The notes beneath the pieces are model-generated. The model had not been told where the DNA came from. It saw only the letters and a list, made by a program, of their open reading frames with translations, and ran no database searches. Positions 48,541-61,118 of a stretch of DNA of 64,000 nucleotides are shown here, piece after piece (the stretch's first letter is position 1; each line of letters begins with the position of its first letter). The stretch is from Rachycentron canadum (taxonomy: Eukaryota; Chordata; Actinopteri; Carangiformes; Rachycentridae), in the NCBI GenBank assembly GCA_038496675.1, contig CM076650.1, forward strand, positions 10,013,762 through 10,077,761. The letters run 5' to 3'. A program made the translations under genes and the position numbers.

Positions 48541-51500
48541 GATTTGAGCTTGGTATTTCTACAGATTAAACAAACAAGATGTATTGGCAGTGTATGTAGG
48601 AGGGTTTTGTTTCCTCTGGCTATAGACAGACACAGTTAGCAACCATGATGAATGATGATATGTCAAATTTTTAAGTTCTTGACAAAAAAAAAAAAAAAAA
48701 AACATGAACAGGTTGCTTAAGCTTAAAATAAAATAGTTTGCAGCATTACACACCGAACGTCAGCACGTGAATTCCAGACCTCACAGTAAAAGTAAAAAAA
48801 AAAAAAAAAGCAAGGGAGCCTGATGTTTAGCAACCCATTACTGGACCCACGACACTCCACCATTAATCCCAGCCCTTCAGACATGTAACTTCTGTCTGAA
48901 AACAAGGTAGTGTAATTTAGAATGCATTTCAGGGCAATTAAAATTTTTCAGGCACAATTACTTATTCCCCCAGTGGGGCTGCCTCAATCAGTCTATGTGT
49001 GTAATGGGTTTACGGCCTTGACGCGGCAAACATGTCCTGCCTATCTGCCTTGTGCTCTTCTCAAGGCTGTGGTTATTAATTGTGGCTAAAGTTGATAAAT
49101 AAAATCACCAGTGCTCTTAATGCTAATTAGTGTTTGAGATAATATTTATGATTTCATAAGCACATATTTCTCCAAAGGCTCAGGCATTGTGCCCCCATCC
49201 ATCGGTCATAGGCTGTCTTGGATGTAATCTATCTTTGGGGAGAGGAGAGGCCGAAAGAGGGGCCAGAGGAAACACAGGCAGTAAATACTAATAGTACTTA
49301 GTGGGTACTTTGGGAGCAGGAGTATTTCAAGCTATTTATTGAGCTGGGCTACTAAAGCAAAGATACAGGCTTTTATAGTAAGAAATATATGATAAATCAG
49401 ATTGTCCACCAGAACAGAAAACATTCAGTGCTGTGTGTTTTATTTATTATGTACACCGATACTGTCACCTCGGCATATTTTACTTTTACGAAGCTGATGA
49501 CGGACAGTTTTTGTTAAAACCATTGTACTGGATGATGAAATGTGTTTCTAATATTCTTTCCACTCATGTTTCTAAAGGAATTTGGGAAAACATTAGAAAC
49601 ACCTCTCAATACTTTACAGTGCAATTCAACACCACTACCAACTCCAACCTCCAAAAAAAAAGAGACCTAATCAAATATAAAAAAGTAATCAAAACTAAAC
49701 ACTGTCATCTTAAAGGTAAAATAAAATGTAAAGGTAAAATTTATCACTCTTGAACTCTTGGATTGAATTGAAGTGGATTTTATAGGCGTATCTCATAAAG
49801 CGATCTGAGCATATATGACATTAGTTATGACTTTTAAGAAGTGTAAAGTCACAGCGTTACAGCATATTTTTTATTTGTTTATTGTAGACACAAAACTGAT
49901 GACAACAAGTGGATCATAAAACCAAAACAAAGACACTTAAATGCCTCATAGAGCTTAATGGAAATTATTTGTATGTTCATCCGTCAGTCAAGTGACATGA
50001 AGTACAATAATTTGATCTATTGTTGAAATAAAAAAAAAAAAAAGCAAACTTATTTTCATCAATTTTGTTTCCATTTTCATCCTTTTACAGACAATGTTTT
50101 TATACCTTTCTCCACTGTGGCTTTCCAGTACTTTGTAGCCTGCAGAGTGCTGCTGAGATGATCTTGACAGGAACCACTTCCTCTCACTTGCCCATTGCAC
50201 AGACATTGAGAAGCACTTGAGCTACTTTTTAACATCACAACATGCTGGTGCCAGTGGCTCACTGGTCTGACTATTGATCCAAGTCACCACATCAAGGTGA
50301 GCATCAGTGCTGCAGAGTCCATTGTGGGACCTCATCCTGAAAGAGCATAGCTGTCCACAGCTCTAGGCGATGCCCGAAAGAGTGACAAGTGCTGAAACCA
50401 CTTCAAGGGGGCTAACAGTGCCCTCAGCCCTTTCTAGTCCCCGCTTCAAAGCCAAGAGCAGCCTCTGGCAGTTCACCCCCTCCTCTATCTCCCTCCCTCT
50501 CTGCCTCTATCTATGGTCCTCTGGGGTAGCCGGTCCTATTCTCCTCTCCCAGGGCCGTCAATGTCAAAGCATGAGTGAGTCCAGTCAAAGCTAGTCCCCC
50601 CCCCCCCTTCAACAACACACACTTGTTTTTTTTTCCTTTTCCTCCCTTTAAGTTTTCTCTTTCCCTCTGATGCACAGGTCCTATCCCCTCTGCATGACTG
50701 GCCTTCACTGACAAGTGGAAATCACAGAGATCCTACTGGCAAAAGATGGAGAGTGAAGAAGACTTCAGAAATGTGTACCCTACAGCTATCAGTGTCCTGA
50801 ACTCAAGAATGAAGACACCAAGTATTCCGCTATATACTATAAAAACTGCTGAGAACATGTTCACAAAAAATTTAAAGAGGGTGAGGTGGGGTGGGGGGTG
50901 TAGCAAAAAAAGGTTTGCTGCATGGTGATTTTTTTGACTTTCGAAGATAAATAAGTGATAGAAAAGAGGAAGAGAGGGAGCTTTACTTTGCCAAAAGGGA
51001 CCTTGGGTTTTGCCCTGTGGGCATGGCAGCTTTCATTTTCCTCTTTCTTTCGTTCATATTCCCAGCCGGTTTCCGGAGTTATGATTGAGTTTCACATATT
51101 GGAGTTATATCTGGCAGCCAGACTTGTTTATCTGCTGGGGCTGATAACTGTACTGGCCTGAGTATGAACAGAAAGAGAGGGGAGGGAGACAGAGAGTGGG
51201 AGGGAGATACAGAGAGACAGACCACTGATATGTTCTCATCTCCTCCAGTCTTTTCTCATTGATTTAGCATGTCTTCATCAACAGTCTGACCCAGGTACGC
51301 CTTTTTTTCTTTATCTCACACTCCAGCTTAAACCTCTGGTATGGACTCAGCGGGAGTGACTGCCAAGTGTGTGTCAGTCAAAGCATCTGAAAAAAAAAAA
51401 AAAGACTAAACAAGGCCAAGGACATAATTTATGGGGACATATGGACACCAGATTAAAAATATTTGGATATATTTTTAATCAAAGACCTGTGTTTCACATT

Positions 51501-54500
51501 ATGTTTTTTGGGAGATGTGACTGTATCTGCGCATTCATAGTTCATATCACAGATTTTAATAACTACAGACAGGCTTAAGTACTTAAGTTGGGGAGTTATC
51601 CCAGGTCAGCAGGTTGAAATGAGCCCAGGTTGTTAACACGAGGACAGTAAATAGAAAATACGGATGACAGAGGGCAACATAATCCGGTAAAATTTCACTA
51701 AAACTATGGTGCCACAACATCTTCAAGACAGACAAGGACTGGCCGAGATTAGTTTTAAGGAAAGTGAGACAAAGAGACTTGGGGAGGGCTGAGAGAGGGG
51801 GAAAAAGAAAAAGGAGGACTGAGGGAAAGCGAAAGAGAGAGAGAGAGAGAGAGAGCAAGCGGTGCTTGCTGGACCCTGACTGCGTGCGAGGCCTCAATTA
51901 TTCATGCGGCAGTGCACATGTCAAGAGCTCACAGACAAGCACAACAGCAAGGCCGAGCGCAAATCAAACAGCGCATCCGTGGGCAATGCCCACAATGCAC
52001 CTGGAGGAACACACCTCGGCCCATTTCTCTGTTGTTCTCGGATAAACAGAGAACAAGCCTACCTGAGCACTGCCTGATTCTCCTCAAGAGCCAAGAGCTG
52101 CTGAAACAGTCTTTGTTTGTTTGTTTTTCCCTACTTTATTTACTTGCTTCTTTTTTTGGCAGAGATGTTGGTGCCTGTGGGTTCTATCTTTTCATGGCTC
52201 ATTAGCCCGCTGCTTCGTTCACTTTATTTCTCAGAACTAGCTATCATGCCCTTAGTGTTGTTTAAGTCCACTGCCTCTCTTTGCTGGTCCCCAACATGTC
52301 TACATTAACTACGGCTGAGGTTTGTCTCCTCAAGTGCTGGAAGTTAACAGATGGCTCCAGACTTCCATTCTCATCTTGTCTTAGTTTATCGACCACTGCC
52401 TCGCTGTCTACTCTGTTTCGTCTCTCCATATACTCCCAGGCCTGCTCCCAACACTCATGCAGACTTTTTTCAATATTATTATTGTATTTTCCAAGGCTCC
52501 AAAAAACATCCAGCACCAGAAATTGTAGCTAATCATCCAAGAAATACTTCATGCCTTATTGACTTGACTCAACTGTGGTGCAATCGCATGTTTAACGATG
52601 CGTGTATAATTGTCATACTATCTTAAAATAGCCCGATAACCAAAATAAATTGCCATTTTGTTTTCACTTCATCGTTTAGTCTGACATTGGGCTCATGTGA
52701 GATGCTTTGTATTTGGAGGGGCCTTATTTTACTTCAGCCAATGATGTCACACAAGCTTTTGTGGCATTTTTTGTGTCATTGTTATTCTGGCTCATACACA
52801 GGATGATGATTTGCTGTTTTTAATCCCCATTCGGTGTGATTGGTTCAGTCAAGGAAACTATTTAAATTACTGGAACAAAAAAAATTATTTTAATAGTTTG
52901 ACACATCTTTATGATTCAATTTAGGTTGTTTTAAGGTTTAAATCTTTTACATCACAGGATGTATCATCAGCTAGAAATAGTTTAATATCACTCATCCTTT
53001 GCTGGTTAAATAAATGTCACATAAAAAATTAGATGCGGGCAGTGATTCAGAGGACTGGAACTATGCTCCTCAAATACCAAACAATAGAAAAAAAGAAAAT
53101 AAATACAAGAATTTGAGAAACCATTTTGTGTTTTTCAAATTAAAATGTAGAATTTCTGTTTACTTAAATAAAAAAAAAATAAAAAAAAAACTGCACTCTT
53201 TGGGCCAACTGTTAGGGGCCTCTGCATCTTCAAAGCCATGATCCATGGCCGCTCTCACCCAAGGGTTAGCCTTTTAGTGCCCTCTTTGATTGGCGCCCTG
53301 CTGTCGCTGACAATGAGCGCTGATGGGTCACCTCAGGTCTGCCCCAGGCACACTGGATTCTGGGACAGCTGCCCACATCCTTGGGAGGACTGCAAAGCCA
53401 CACAGCCAGCAGTTTAGCTGCCACGTGTGCCTGTGACACAAAGCTGGTCTATTACGGATTTTTTTATCGTAGCATAATTTTCATTAAATGTATATTAGGA
53501 TTTTTTTTTTTAAGACTGTGATAATTTACTCAAATAAATAGCTGCACTACAAAATGTGTTTCCACTTTCAGAATGTACCATGTTATTATCATGACCCTTT
53601 TTCTTTTTGGAGACTGGCAGCTCTGTTTGTGGTTCCACGTGCTTCCTTTAATGTATTTGGACTGTAAGTTTAGGAGACAAAATGAGCCAGCTCTCCAGAC
53701 ACTACTCACCACACTTTTCTATAATGCCTGAAATACATTATTTGCCCAGTCCCTCAGTGTTTGTATCCTGAAGTGAATTTTCACTGGCCTGACAGACATG
53801 AAATGTACATTGCACAGGTTTAATGGTTGTTCTGCTGAGGAGTGAAGTGGTTCCGGGAGAAAAAAAAAAAAAAAGAAGGAATCACTTTCTGGAGACATCA
53901 TTTTACCGGTCAGTGAATCCCATTTCTTCTGCAGTGGGGAATTCTAACCTACAGTAATGCAATAATCTTACATGTTTCCTATGGAGCTGAACTGTCCAAC
54001 ATCAATTTAGAAGTATTTTCAAGGGAGGACACACAGGGCTGTTTGGGCCATTCTGATTTTGCTGTGAATTCCCTTCCCTCGCTTGTACTCTATGCTTGAC
54101 CATGCAACATTAATATATTTTTGCAGGTGAAATGGCCTTTTGTTTTTGGGGTCAAGTTGAAGAGGCACCAAAAGGACATTTGGAAAAAAATATTGTAAGG
54201 ATACAAAGCCCTGTGCAAACATCCCACAAGGGATTTTTTTCTTTTATATTACATGTTCAACAGTAGCACAGGCGTCACAGGAAATTACCAACAATAGCAT
54301 GGTTTCAGTATGTGTACAGTAAACCCACAAAGGAACACTGCCACCGTGTTTCCTGTGTGGACTGATATGTTTGTTTAATGGTGCACTCAAACATGTGGGA
54401 CTGACATTGTAGTTTGTATCAGCTGAGGGCCTTCCTGTTGTCGCAGTAAAGAGCTTGAGAGTAATCCTCCAAGCTTCCAACTATGTAGGTGAGTCTATGT

Positions 54501-54640
54501 CCGCAAACAGATATTCATTGTTCATTAAAGTCAGAAAACATCCATCATACTTTACCATCCATGTCTCATGCTCAGGCATCTCCATCAGAGGAAGAGGAGC
54601 AGAAGATTAGGTACCATACTGCATGTTTTTCCTTCCTCAG
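48541..54640. other. Non-coding stretch with AT-rich and GC-rich patches
   Basis: No gene recognised. A-runs occur at about 48684-48702 and 48794-48809. 48960-49135 is a GC-richer patch ending in TTAATTG (49076-49082) and TAATTAG (49124-49130) motifs, and is possibly regulatory. 50080-50400 has overlapping short frames with no family. A GA repeat lies at 51832-51855 in a purine-rich segment (51760-51860). The minus frame at 52262-52516 (84 codons) is charged and not obviously low-complexity but shows no splice context or domain. 52600-54600 is ordinary AT-rich sequence. Confidence 0.45.
51832..51855. repeat. (GA)n microsatellite
   Basis: GA dinucleotide repeat of about 24 bp at the end of a purine-rich stretch. 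Confidence 0.9.
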
Positions 54641-54730
54641 ACAATTATCAGCGGGTTGATTTTCTCCCTGTAAACCCAAAGCAGCCAACCTTCGAGGTCT
54701 CCATTGTGGCAAATGAGAGAAAGGATTTGT
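54641..54730 (+). CDS. Candidate internal exon, product unknown
   Basis: A strong acceptor (TTTTTCCTTCCTCAG) is followed by 90 bp and a near-consensus GTGAGT donor. Only one frame is open across it, encoding NYQRVDFLPVNPKQPTFEVS and then IVANERKDL, which looks like a beta-rich segment. Entry is phase 1 (two bases complete a codon) and exit is phase 1. The candidate at 29576-29688 exits in phase 1, so the two would splice in frame with an Asp at the junction. That agreement has a one-in-three chance of being accidental. No family recognised. Confidence 0.27.
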
Positions 54731-56459
54731 GTGAGTGGAATATTACACTGTGTTTATGTTTTCGCGCACAGGTACGACATCTGCTCAGAATGGCTACTGG
54801 GTTAATAAAGGTTTACAAGCAGGATAAATGAAAGTGCGCAAGGAGATTTATTGTTTTGCATCAATTTCTGGAAAGTAGAGGATGAAAAATTAGGATGTTG
54901 GAGGACTCACATTTTTTTAAAAGTTTTTTTTAAAGATTGCTTTGGCAGCCTAGTGTAGACAGTAGGAACAATTACAAAATCAGTTGTAAAGTACATTTTA
55001 CCACTAGTTAAAAATATATGAATAAATGCTTTAATAATACACTTCACTCTGCAAATGAAGTGCATCCAGATCAAATAAACATACCGGCTTATGTCATGGC
55101 TGGAGTTGTGTTGTCATTGTGAGGTTACCTGACAGTGAGCAAAGGCACCAAGAAGTCACAACCAGAAAAAAAAACACACAGTAGTAATGATATAATGAGA
55201 GAGTGGTATCGAGCTTCGCTCTCTTCCAAAAACGTGCATTTCCAAAAATGTTGAATTATTGCTTTAAAAAACAAACAAACCATTTAAATCACTAGAAGAA
55301 AATCCATTTATCTTATGTTATGGTCATTTATATTCAAAGTGTATTACTTCTTTGATTATTGTTTAGTAAGAATAAATGCCTAAAACCTTTATAAAACCTC
55401 AAACCTTTCATTAAAAATTGAAGATGGAAGGATAGCCAGTCTGCAGTGAAATTATTAAAATGTGTGGAGCGGTAATTAGCAGAGCCTCAGTGAACTGCCA
55501 GGCTAGAGTTAATCACACCCTCACTGAGGTGGCATTGGCCTGATATAGATGAACACACACACACATTCACACACATCTCTGTCCCACATCTCTGCAAGCA
55601 AGCAAAATAGACTCACTCTACAAAGTAAGCACAGTCGGCCATGTCGGTCTGCTGTGTGGACAGTGAAAACAGGCACAGCGGCGTGCTGCCCTGCGATGGC
55701 ACCAGTGACTGCTTTATCAGCATCCCATAATTTATGTTGTGTTAATTAGGTCCCTGTGGCTAAGGCTGGCTGGTAGCAGTGGCTGGTCCCATGAAGAGGG
55801 AAAAAGATGGAGAGAGGAAGAAAAAGAAGGGGTGGTCCTCACAGACATAGTCACATTAACATGCCCTCAGCAATGGCACCAGACTGAGATACAGGCATGT
55901 CATAATTAATGCTAGTGAATTATTAATACAGCTGTCTTCTCTATATGTGTGTGCATGTGCAAGCCCTTGTGATTTTGCATGTTTACCTTGTAGCCTCGTG
56001 TGATTTTTAGACTAAAACATTCACTCTGAGCTGCCTCCCTCTCATTCACATTCACTTTCAGCAATGAGGACGAATGTCATCATCTGGAACCTGGAGGAAA
56101 GCTCAGCTGCTGTAGGGCCCCAACCCAGCCATCCTACCTGCTCATTAGCTCAGGCCGAGGTCAGGGGGTCAGGCAGGGGAGAGCTGCAGCCCGCCGGCAC
56201 TGCGGTGCACAGGGGCCGACACAAAGGCAATCCTGCAGGCCCCGTTGCTGTGTTATTAGCTCACAGTCAGCTGCCAGGGGCTGGTGCAGGTCGCACACTA
56301 TGGTCCTCTGCAGCTCCTAGGAGGATCCTATACACACACACATTAAGACACACAAACACACACACACACACATAGCTGTAGACTGTAGAATACAAAATGT
56401 ATACACTCATCGCGAGTATTTCCCGGAAAGGGGGAAAACTTGCATGCGCTCACACACTG

Positions 56460-56460
<1 letters not shown>
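54731..56460. other. Non-coding stretch
   Basis: No gene recognised. 54850-55500 is AT-rich. 56080-56330 is GC-rich with an open 103-codon plus-strand frame (56064-56375) that runs into CA repeats and shows no domain. CA-rich sequence is also present at 55550-55575 and 56333-56372. Confidence 0.45.

Positions 56461-56506
<46 letters not shown>
56461..56506. repeat. (CA)23 microsatellite
   Basis: Pure CA repeat of about 46 bp. Flanking CA-rich units occur at about 56333-56372 and 56690-56710. Frames crossing it are artefacts. Confidence 0.97.
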
Positions 56507-56508
<2 letters not shown>

Positions 56509-58824
56509 GAGCCTACATAAAATGGAAAGGCTGAGCTGTATTAAGATCCATATTGACAGAGTGGAATCCCATAAGCACCCCAGTTCTCTCTGTATGTCAA
56601 ATATTCCTCTAGGTGCGGATCATTCAGTTTTATTACCTTGCTTTAAAATTCAATTGCTCAAGAGATTTAAGTCTTTTGGTGGAATAAAACACACACAAAC
56701 ACACACATACATACTTACCCACATTCGCTGGAGATTTTATTACTGACAAAGTGAAATACAGATTAAAGGAACAATCCTTAATTTTTGAGGCCATATAAAT
56801 TTGAGTTAAATCCACAAATACTGCATATTTTAGGAGTTTGACTTACAGATGAAAAAAAAGGCTTTTGTGTTTTTAAACTGATCATACGGGTCTAGGATGT
56901 GTTTAAATGTAGTAAGTGCTAGCATGTAAATCATATATATAAATATACATAAATGCATTAGTAATAGTTATTCTCAAATACAAAATGTGGCCTAATAATT
57001 TTTCCATGGTTAAATACTCTTATTTTCTATACTGTAAGTGCATATTTATTATAATACTCTCACTTCAGTAAGATTTATAATGCAGAACTATTATTTTTAA
57101 AGAAATGTTTTAACACTGTGGATAACACTGTATTATTTCATATATCAATACTGTGTTGTTTGTTTTACAAACTCACATTTAATATCATCAGAGAACAATA
57201 AGTGAGATCCAGTTATTGAGAAAACAATCTCAATGCGAGTTCCATTTAAAAGCTAATCTGGAGCGTTGGATAATGTCACATGATCTTTACCAGCCAATGA
57301 CATTTGTCTGCAGCATTTTGAGGACTTCTCACCTCTGTTGGCTAAATGCTGAGATTCAAAGTTCATTCTTGACCATGGAGAAAGAAGTTGACAGATCAAT
57401 GTTATCAAAAGGTGCGTTGATGTATTGTTGTTAGTCCATGTATTAAAGGCCATTTTCCTAATTTTTGGACCATGGATTCTGTTGTTTTAATATATTAAAA
57501 CTGCTTCTGTATTATATATGTGTATTTCTCATGTAGACAACACATCTTTGTTTCTGATGAGTGGTAAGATAATTACATTATTTGCAGAAATGTCATCTTA
57601 ACACCCTTAAAATATGTTTATAACGTGTGTAACATGAAGAGTGGTGTCACAGTCACTCCTGCTGGGATCTTGTGTTTTCTAATTTGTGTCAATTCATTTG
57701 AACTTGCATTGAGTTTTACAGCACTTGTGATGCTTTTCAGCAAATTAAACAGTTTCATGCCCAGTTAGTTACATAATTTATGCATCTGCAGCAACAAGGG
57801 AATAAATATGCCTTTTTCAACACATATTACAGAGGCATGGCCTAACAAGTAGCAGTTTTATTTTTCTTTTACATACGCTATATAGAACATAATAAAACTC
57901 CCCCTCAAGACATTTAAATTGCTAATCACCACATAGCTTTAATATCATACAGACTACAAATAATTTAGACAAATGTCCAGTCGGCATAATTCATTAACTC
58001 TCGCTCAAATCCCTCTTTATTTTCAATCTGTCTGTCCTTGAAACACTTTAATCCAGCAATGTTAAATGAGATAAAATCATAATTATGGCAGCAGTGCCTG
58101 TTACTTAAACCAGATCAAGGACAAGAAGGACTTCAGGGATGGAGGGATGCAGCATGGCTAGTCATGTAGTAGGAGGAGAAGGGGAGAGCTGTAAATGGGC
58201 CAAATCCTCCCAGACCTATGGCACTTTGTGGAGGGTATATTTTAAACTCACAGGCCATGAATGTCTCTATGAACTAAAAACTAACCTTCTAATGGCCAGA
58301 CAGGAAAAAGTGTAAAAGTAAATCTTTGCTAGTAGTGGCTCTTTAAGTGTATAAGTAAGTAAAGTGTATTCATTTGTGACAGCTAGTGCAATGAAAATTC
58401 TCACAATTCGGATCATTCATAATGCCAAGCTTGGAGACCTTTTGTATTTTACTGTAACATCAACATTAATTCCATTTGTCAGATGGCACTGCTGGAGCTG
58501 AACGCAACCAAACGCAACACTGTTTACCATTTGTGCATTGGTATTTGGCACTATCCAAGCATTGGAGCATTTTACGTCACTCTTGCATCAGTGTGCTTTG
58601 AATAAAAAAATGATGTTTGTCTTTTCTCCTGCATCTGTCTCAACCTTCAAGTATGTGAAATAGGTAAAGTGGTGTGTTCTGACCAAATACATTGTGCCTG
58701 AAAGCATCTGTGACTGTGTGGTCTGGACTGAAGGAGTCACTGATGGAGAGAAAAAGGTTATTTGATAGCAGTGTAGTGTGGGTCCTGATGACTTTGGCTG
58801 GGTGTGGATGCCACAAAGAGGAGT
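56507..58824. other. Non-coding stretch, strongly AT-rich
   Basis: No gene recognised. 57216-57434 has a 72-codon plus-strand frame of fairly protein-like composition, but without splice signals or domain. Its GC content is higher than its neighbours, so it may be a conserved non-coding element. The rest is AT-rich with only short frames. Confidence 0.45.
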
Positions 58825-58840
58825 TTGTGTGTGTGTTTGT

Positions 58841-58901
<61 letters not shown>
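58825..58901. repeat. (GT)n microsatellite
   Basis: GT repeat of about 77 bp, with TTGT interruptions in the first third. The 167-codon frames that cross it on either strand are repeat artefacts. Confidence 0.97.
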
Positions 58902-58902
<1 letters not shown>

Positions 58903-59405
58903 TGGATGGTGGCCAGAATAGCTGCTGTCTGTGTTTGTGCAGCAGCGGGCCAAAAGTGGCGTGTCCACAACCTTCAGTGCCCTGCCCATGTCCAGCCACC
59001 TTAGCCCGGCTGCAGAAGCACAGGAAAACCACTGCAGGAATAACAAGTCCAAGATGTTGGATAAAATCAAGTCTCTATCCACAAAAGTCAAGAATCAACA
59101 TGAAGAATGTCAATGTTTGCGCAGAGAGAGGAAAAAAAGACATCTTAAAATATACATTTATTCAGAGCCTGCGCAAGATCAAACAGCAAAATTGATCTGA
59201 TCTTCCTTCAACCCTTGCTCTGCTCCCTCCCCTCAATTCCCCTTCTCTCCAAGTATCGACTTTCTGCACGGGCCATCGCCATGACGACTCGGGCCTGGCC
59301 TACTGTCACCTCTCTTCAGGGCAGAACCATGACCACTGTGGAATAGGGCTCATTTGACTGCCTTGGGCAAAGATGTGTTTGAGTGAGTGCACAGAGCCCC
59401 ATTCA
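58902..59405. other. Non-coding stretch between microsatellites
   Basis: About 500 bp between a GT and a CA repeat. The plus frame at 58931-59200 ends in a Lys-rich, helix-like segment (residues about 40-85), but it has no domain I recognise and shares sequence with a minus-strand frame. Confidence 0.4.
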
Positions 59406-59450
59406 AACACACACACAGACACACACACACACACACACACACATACACAC
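59406..59450. repeat. (AC)n microsatellite
   Basis: CA dinucleotide repeat of about 45 bp with single-base interruptions at each side. Confidence 0.95.
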
Positions 59451-59716
59451 AATCAAGCCAGGCCCTCTTGTCTTACAGCAGTGAGCCACTGTTTCCCAGG
59501 GGCCCCTTCAGACCACAAACTACAGTCTAATCAAGACTATGAATGTGAGCCAAGCTAATGCTACAATTCTCTTGGACCCTCTTGCATTGATCCAACAGGA
59601 AATCAGATTACTCACTGCGACCCATCAAATTTAATTAATCTTAAGTCTGCACATTTAAATTCCTTCTTTGCTGACACCTTTTATGATTAAGACCTTCCAA
59701 AATATGACAGGAAATT

Positions 59717-59763
59717 TACATTTTTGAAAAAAATGTAAAGTACATTTTTGAAAAAAATGTAAG
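59717..59763 (+). repeat. Tandem pair of a 24-bp near-palindromic unit
   Basis: The unit TACATTTTTGAAAAAAATGT plus AAAG (59717-59740) is repeated at 59741-59763 with one A missing. Each unit is nearly self-complementary (ACATTTTT against AAAAATGT), so the pair can form small hairpins. It is probably a slippage product. No regulatory role is known. Confidence 0.85.
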
Positions 59764-61088
59764 AAGTAACAGGTGAATATTAAGAATTCAAACAACAATA
59801 ACAGTGGCAATATTGAGAAACAGACGCACACACACAAACAAAGAAAAAATTTAACAACTGGCTAAATGTGAAAAAATAAAGTTTGTGAAAAGACCAAAAT
59901 CCACAGTCTTTGTTAGTCTTCAGACACAGATTGAAATGAGTGTGTACAGCAGCACGTACGTAGGCTTGACTAAAAATAAACAACATGGTCATTATAATGA
60001 AGTATCGTGTCAGGCAGTGCAACAGTGTGGCTCAAGTATGTTTAACAGTGGAGCTTTAATGTGCAGAGGAATAAGATATATCAAGCTACACAGACAATAT
60101 AACTAATAATAATAGAAACAATATGTAGAAATAACAATTATACCCAATGAATAACAGACATGACTGTTAACATACCATAAATTGAATCTTTTCAAAAGTA
60201 CATTGTTTGAGACAGGCAGTGATCCAGCTTGTAACCAAAAGTTTTGAGAGGGTGAGTTATGTGTGTGTGTAGGTGTCACAATTATTCACAACATCCAACA
60301 ACTTTGTGATGGGCTGCCAAGAATCTATCATTTAAGAGTGACCACTGATCGTAAATGGTCCAGGGCTCTGGATATCCAAAAGATACAATTCATTTGATAC
60401 CATAAGTGCAGAAGTGCTGTTGTGGCTGGACAGACACTGGGTTTGGTCCAGTGGTGCAGATATGGATGCAACAGCTCCTGTGGAGGCAGATCTCAAATTG
60501 GTCAGAGAGGAGGATCAATACCACCAGGAACAGATAGAGAGAATGATGGGCATCCCAGGCATCTCACTGAAGTAAATTACATTAGAAACTCAGACACACT
60601 CATTCATGATGAAAAAAGTAGAAGAGGAGGGAAAAAATAGCCAGAGGGAGTTTTTTCCAGCATAAGTTAGCTCTTAAATTTATGGACCCTCTGTTCTAGA
60701 AACATCAGGTTGTCGTTTCTGTAAAGTCATCGTAATTTCTCCATGAGGGATTACCAATCTGCTGGCATCATTTGGATGTAAAGAGTTATATGTTGACATT
60801 ACTTAGTTAGATAGTGATGCAACAATTGCACTGAAAATGTGTGGAATCTCTCAATCGCAAATTCATAAAATTCCCCAAGAACTCTTATGATTGGGAATAC
60901 AACAAAATCATCATAATGGCTTCAGGATGGGTGTTTTTGCAGGAAGCCATTGCAGAGGAAGAATATAACAGAAGTACAGAATATAATAACACTTAATAAG
61001 TGAGTTCCAGTTGTCATTTGAGTAAAAGTATGTCGTATTTGCAAAATGAACATATGGGCCACAAATTGAAAAAAATGTCCAGAACAAA
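59764..61088. other. Non-coding stretch
   Basis: No gene recognised. AT-rich, with a moderately GC-balanced block at 60420-60660 that includes a 72-codon frame without domain features. Confidence 0.45.
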
Positions 61089-61118
61089 GTGCGTGTGTGT
61101 GTGTGTGTGTGTGTGTGT
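61089..61118. repeat. (GT)n microsatellite
   Basis: GT repeat of about 30 bp. The His-Thr and Cys-Val frames across it are artefacts. Confidence 0.95.

Noticed and set aside
50077..50262. Possible processed pseudogene at 50.0-50.4 kb
   Set aside because: Short frames in several phases suggested a decayed coding copy, but no parent protein could be recognised, and the nearby A-run is not in the position expected of a retrocopy tail.
52262..52516. Charged 84-codon minus-strand ORF
   Set aside because: Composition is protein-like, but there is no splice context, domain, or known transposon protein motif.
58588..59195. 167-codon frames on both strands, and similar frames at 3782-4010, 17788-18212, 22117-22538
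   Set aside because: They run through GT/CA microsatellites and translate to Cys-Val or His-Thr repeats. They are not genes.
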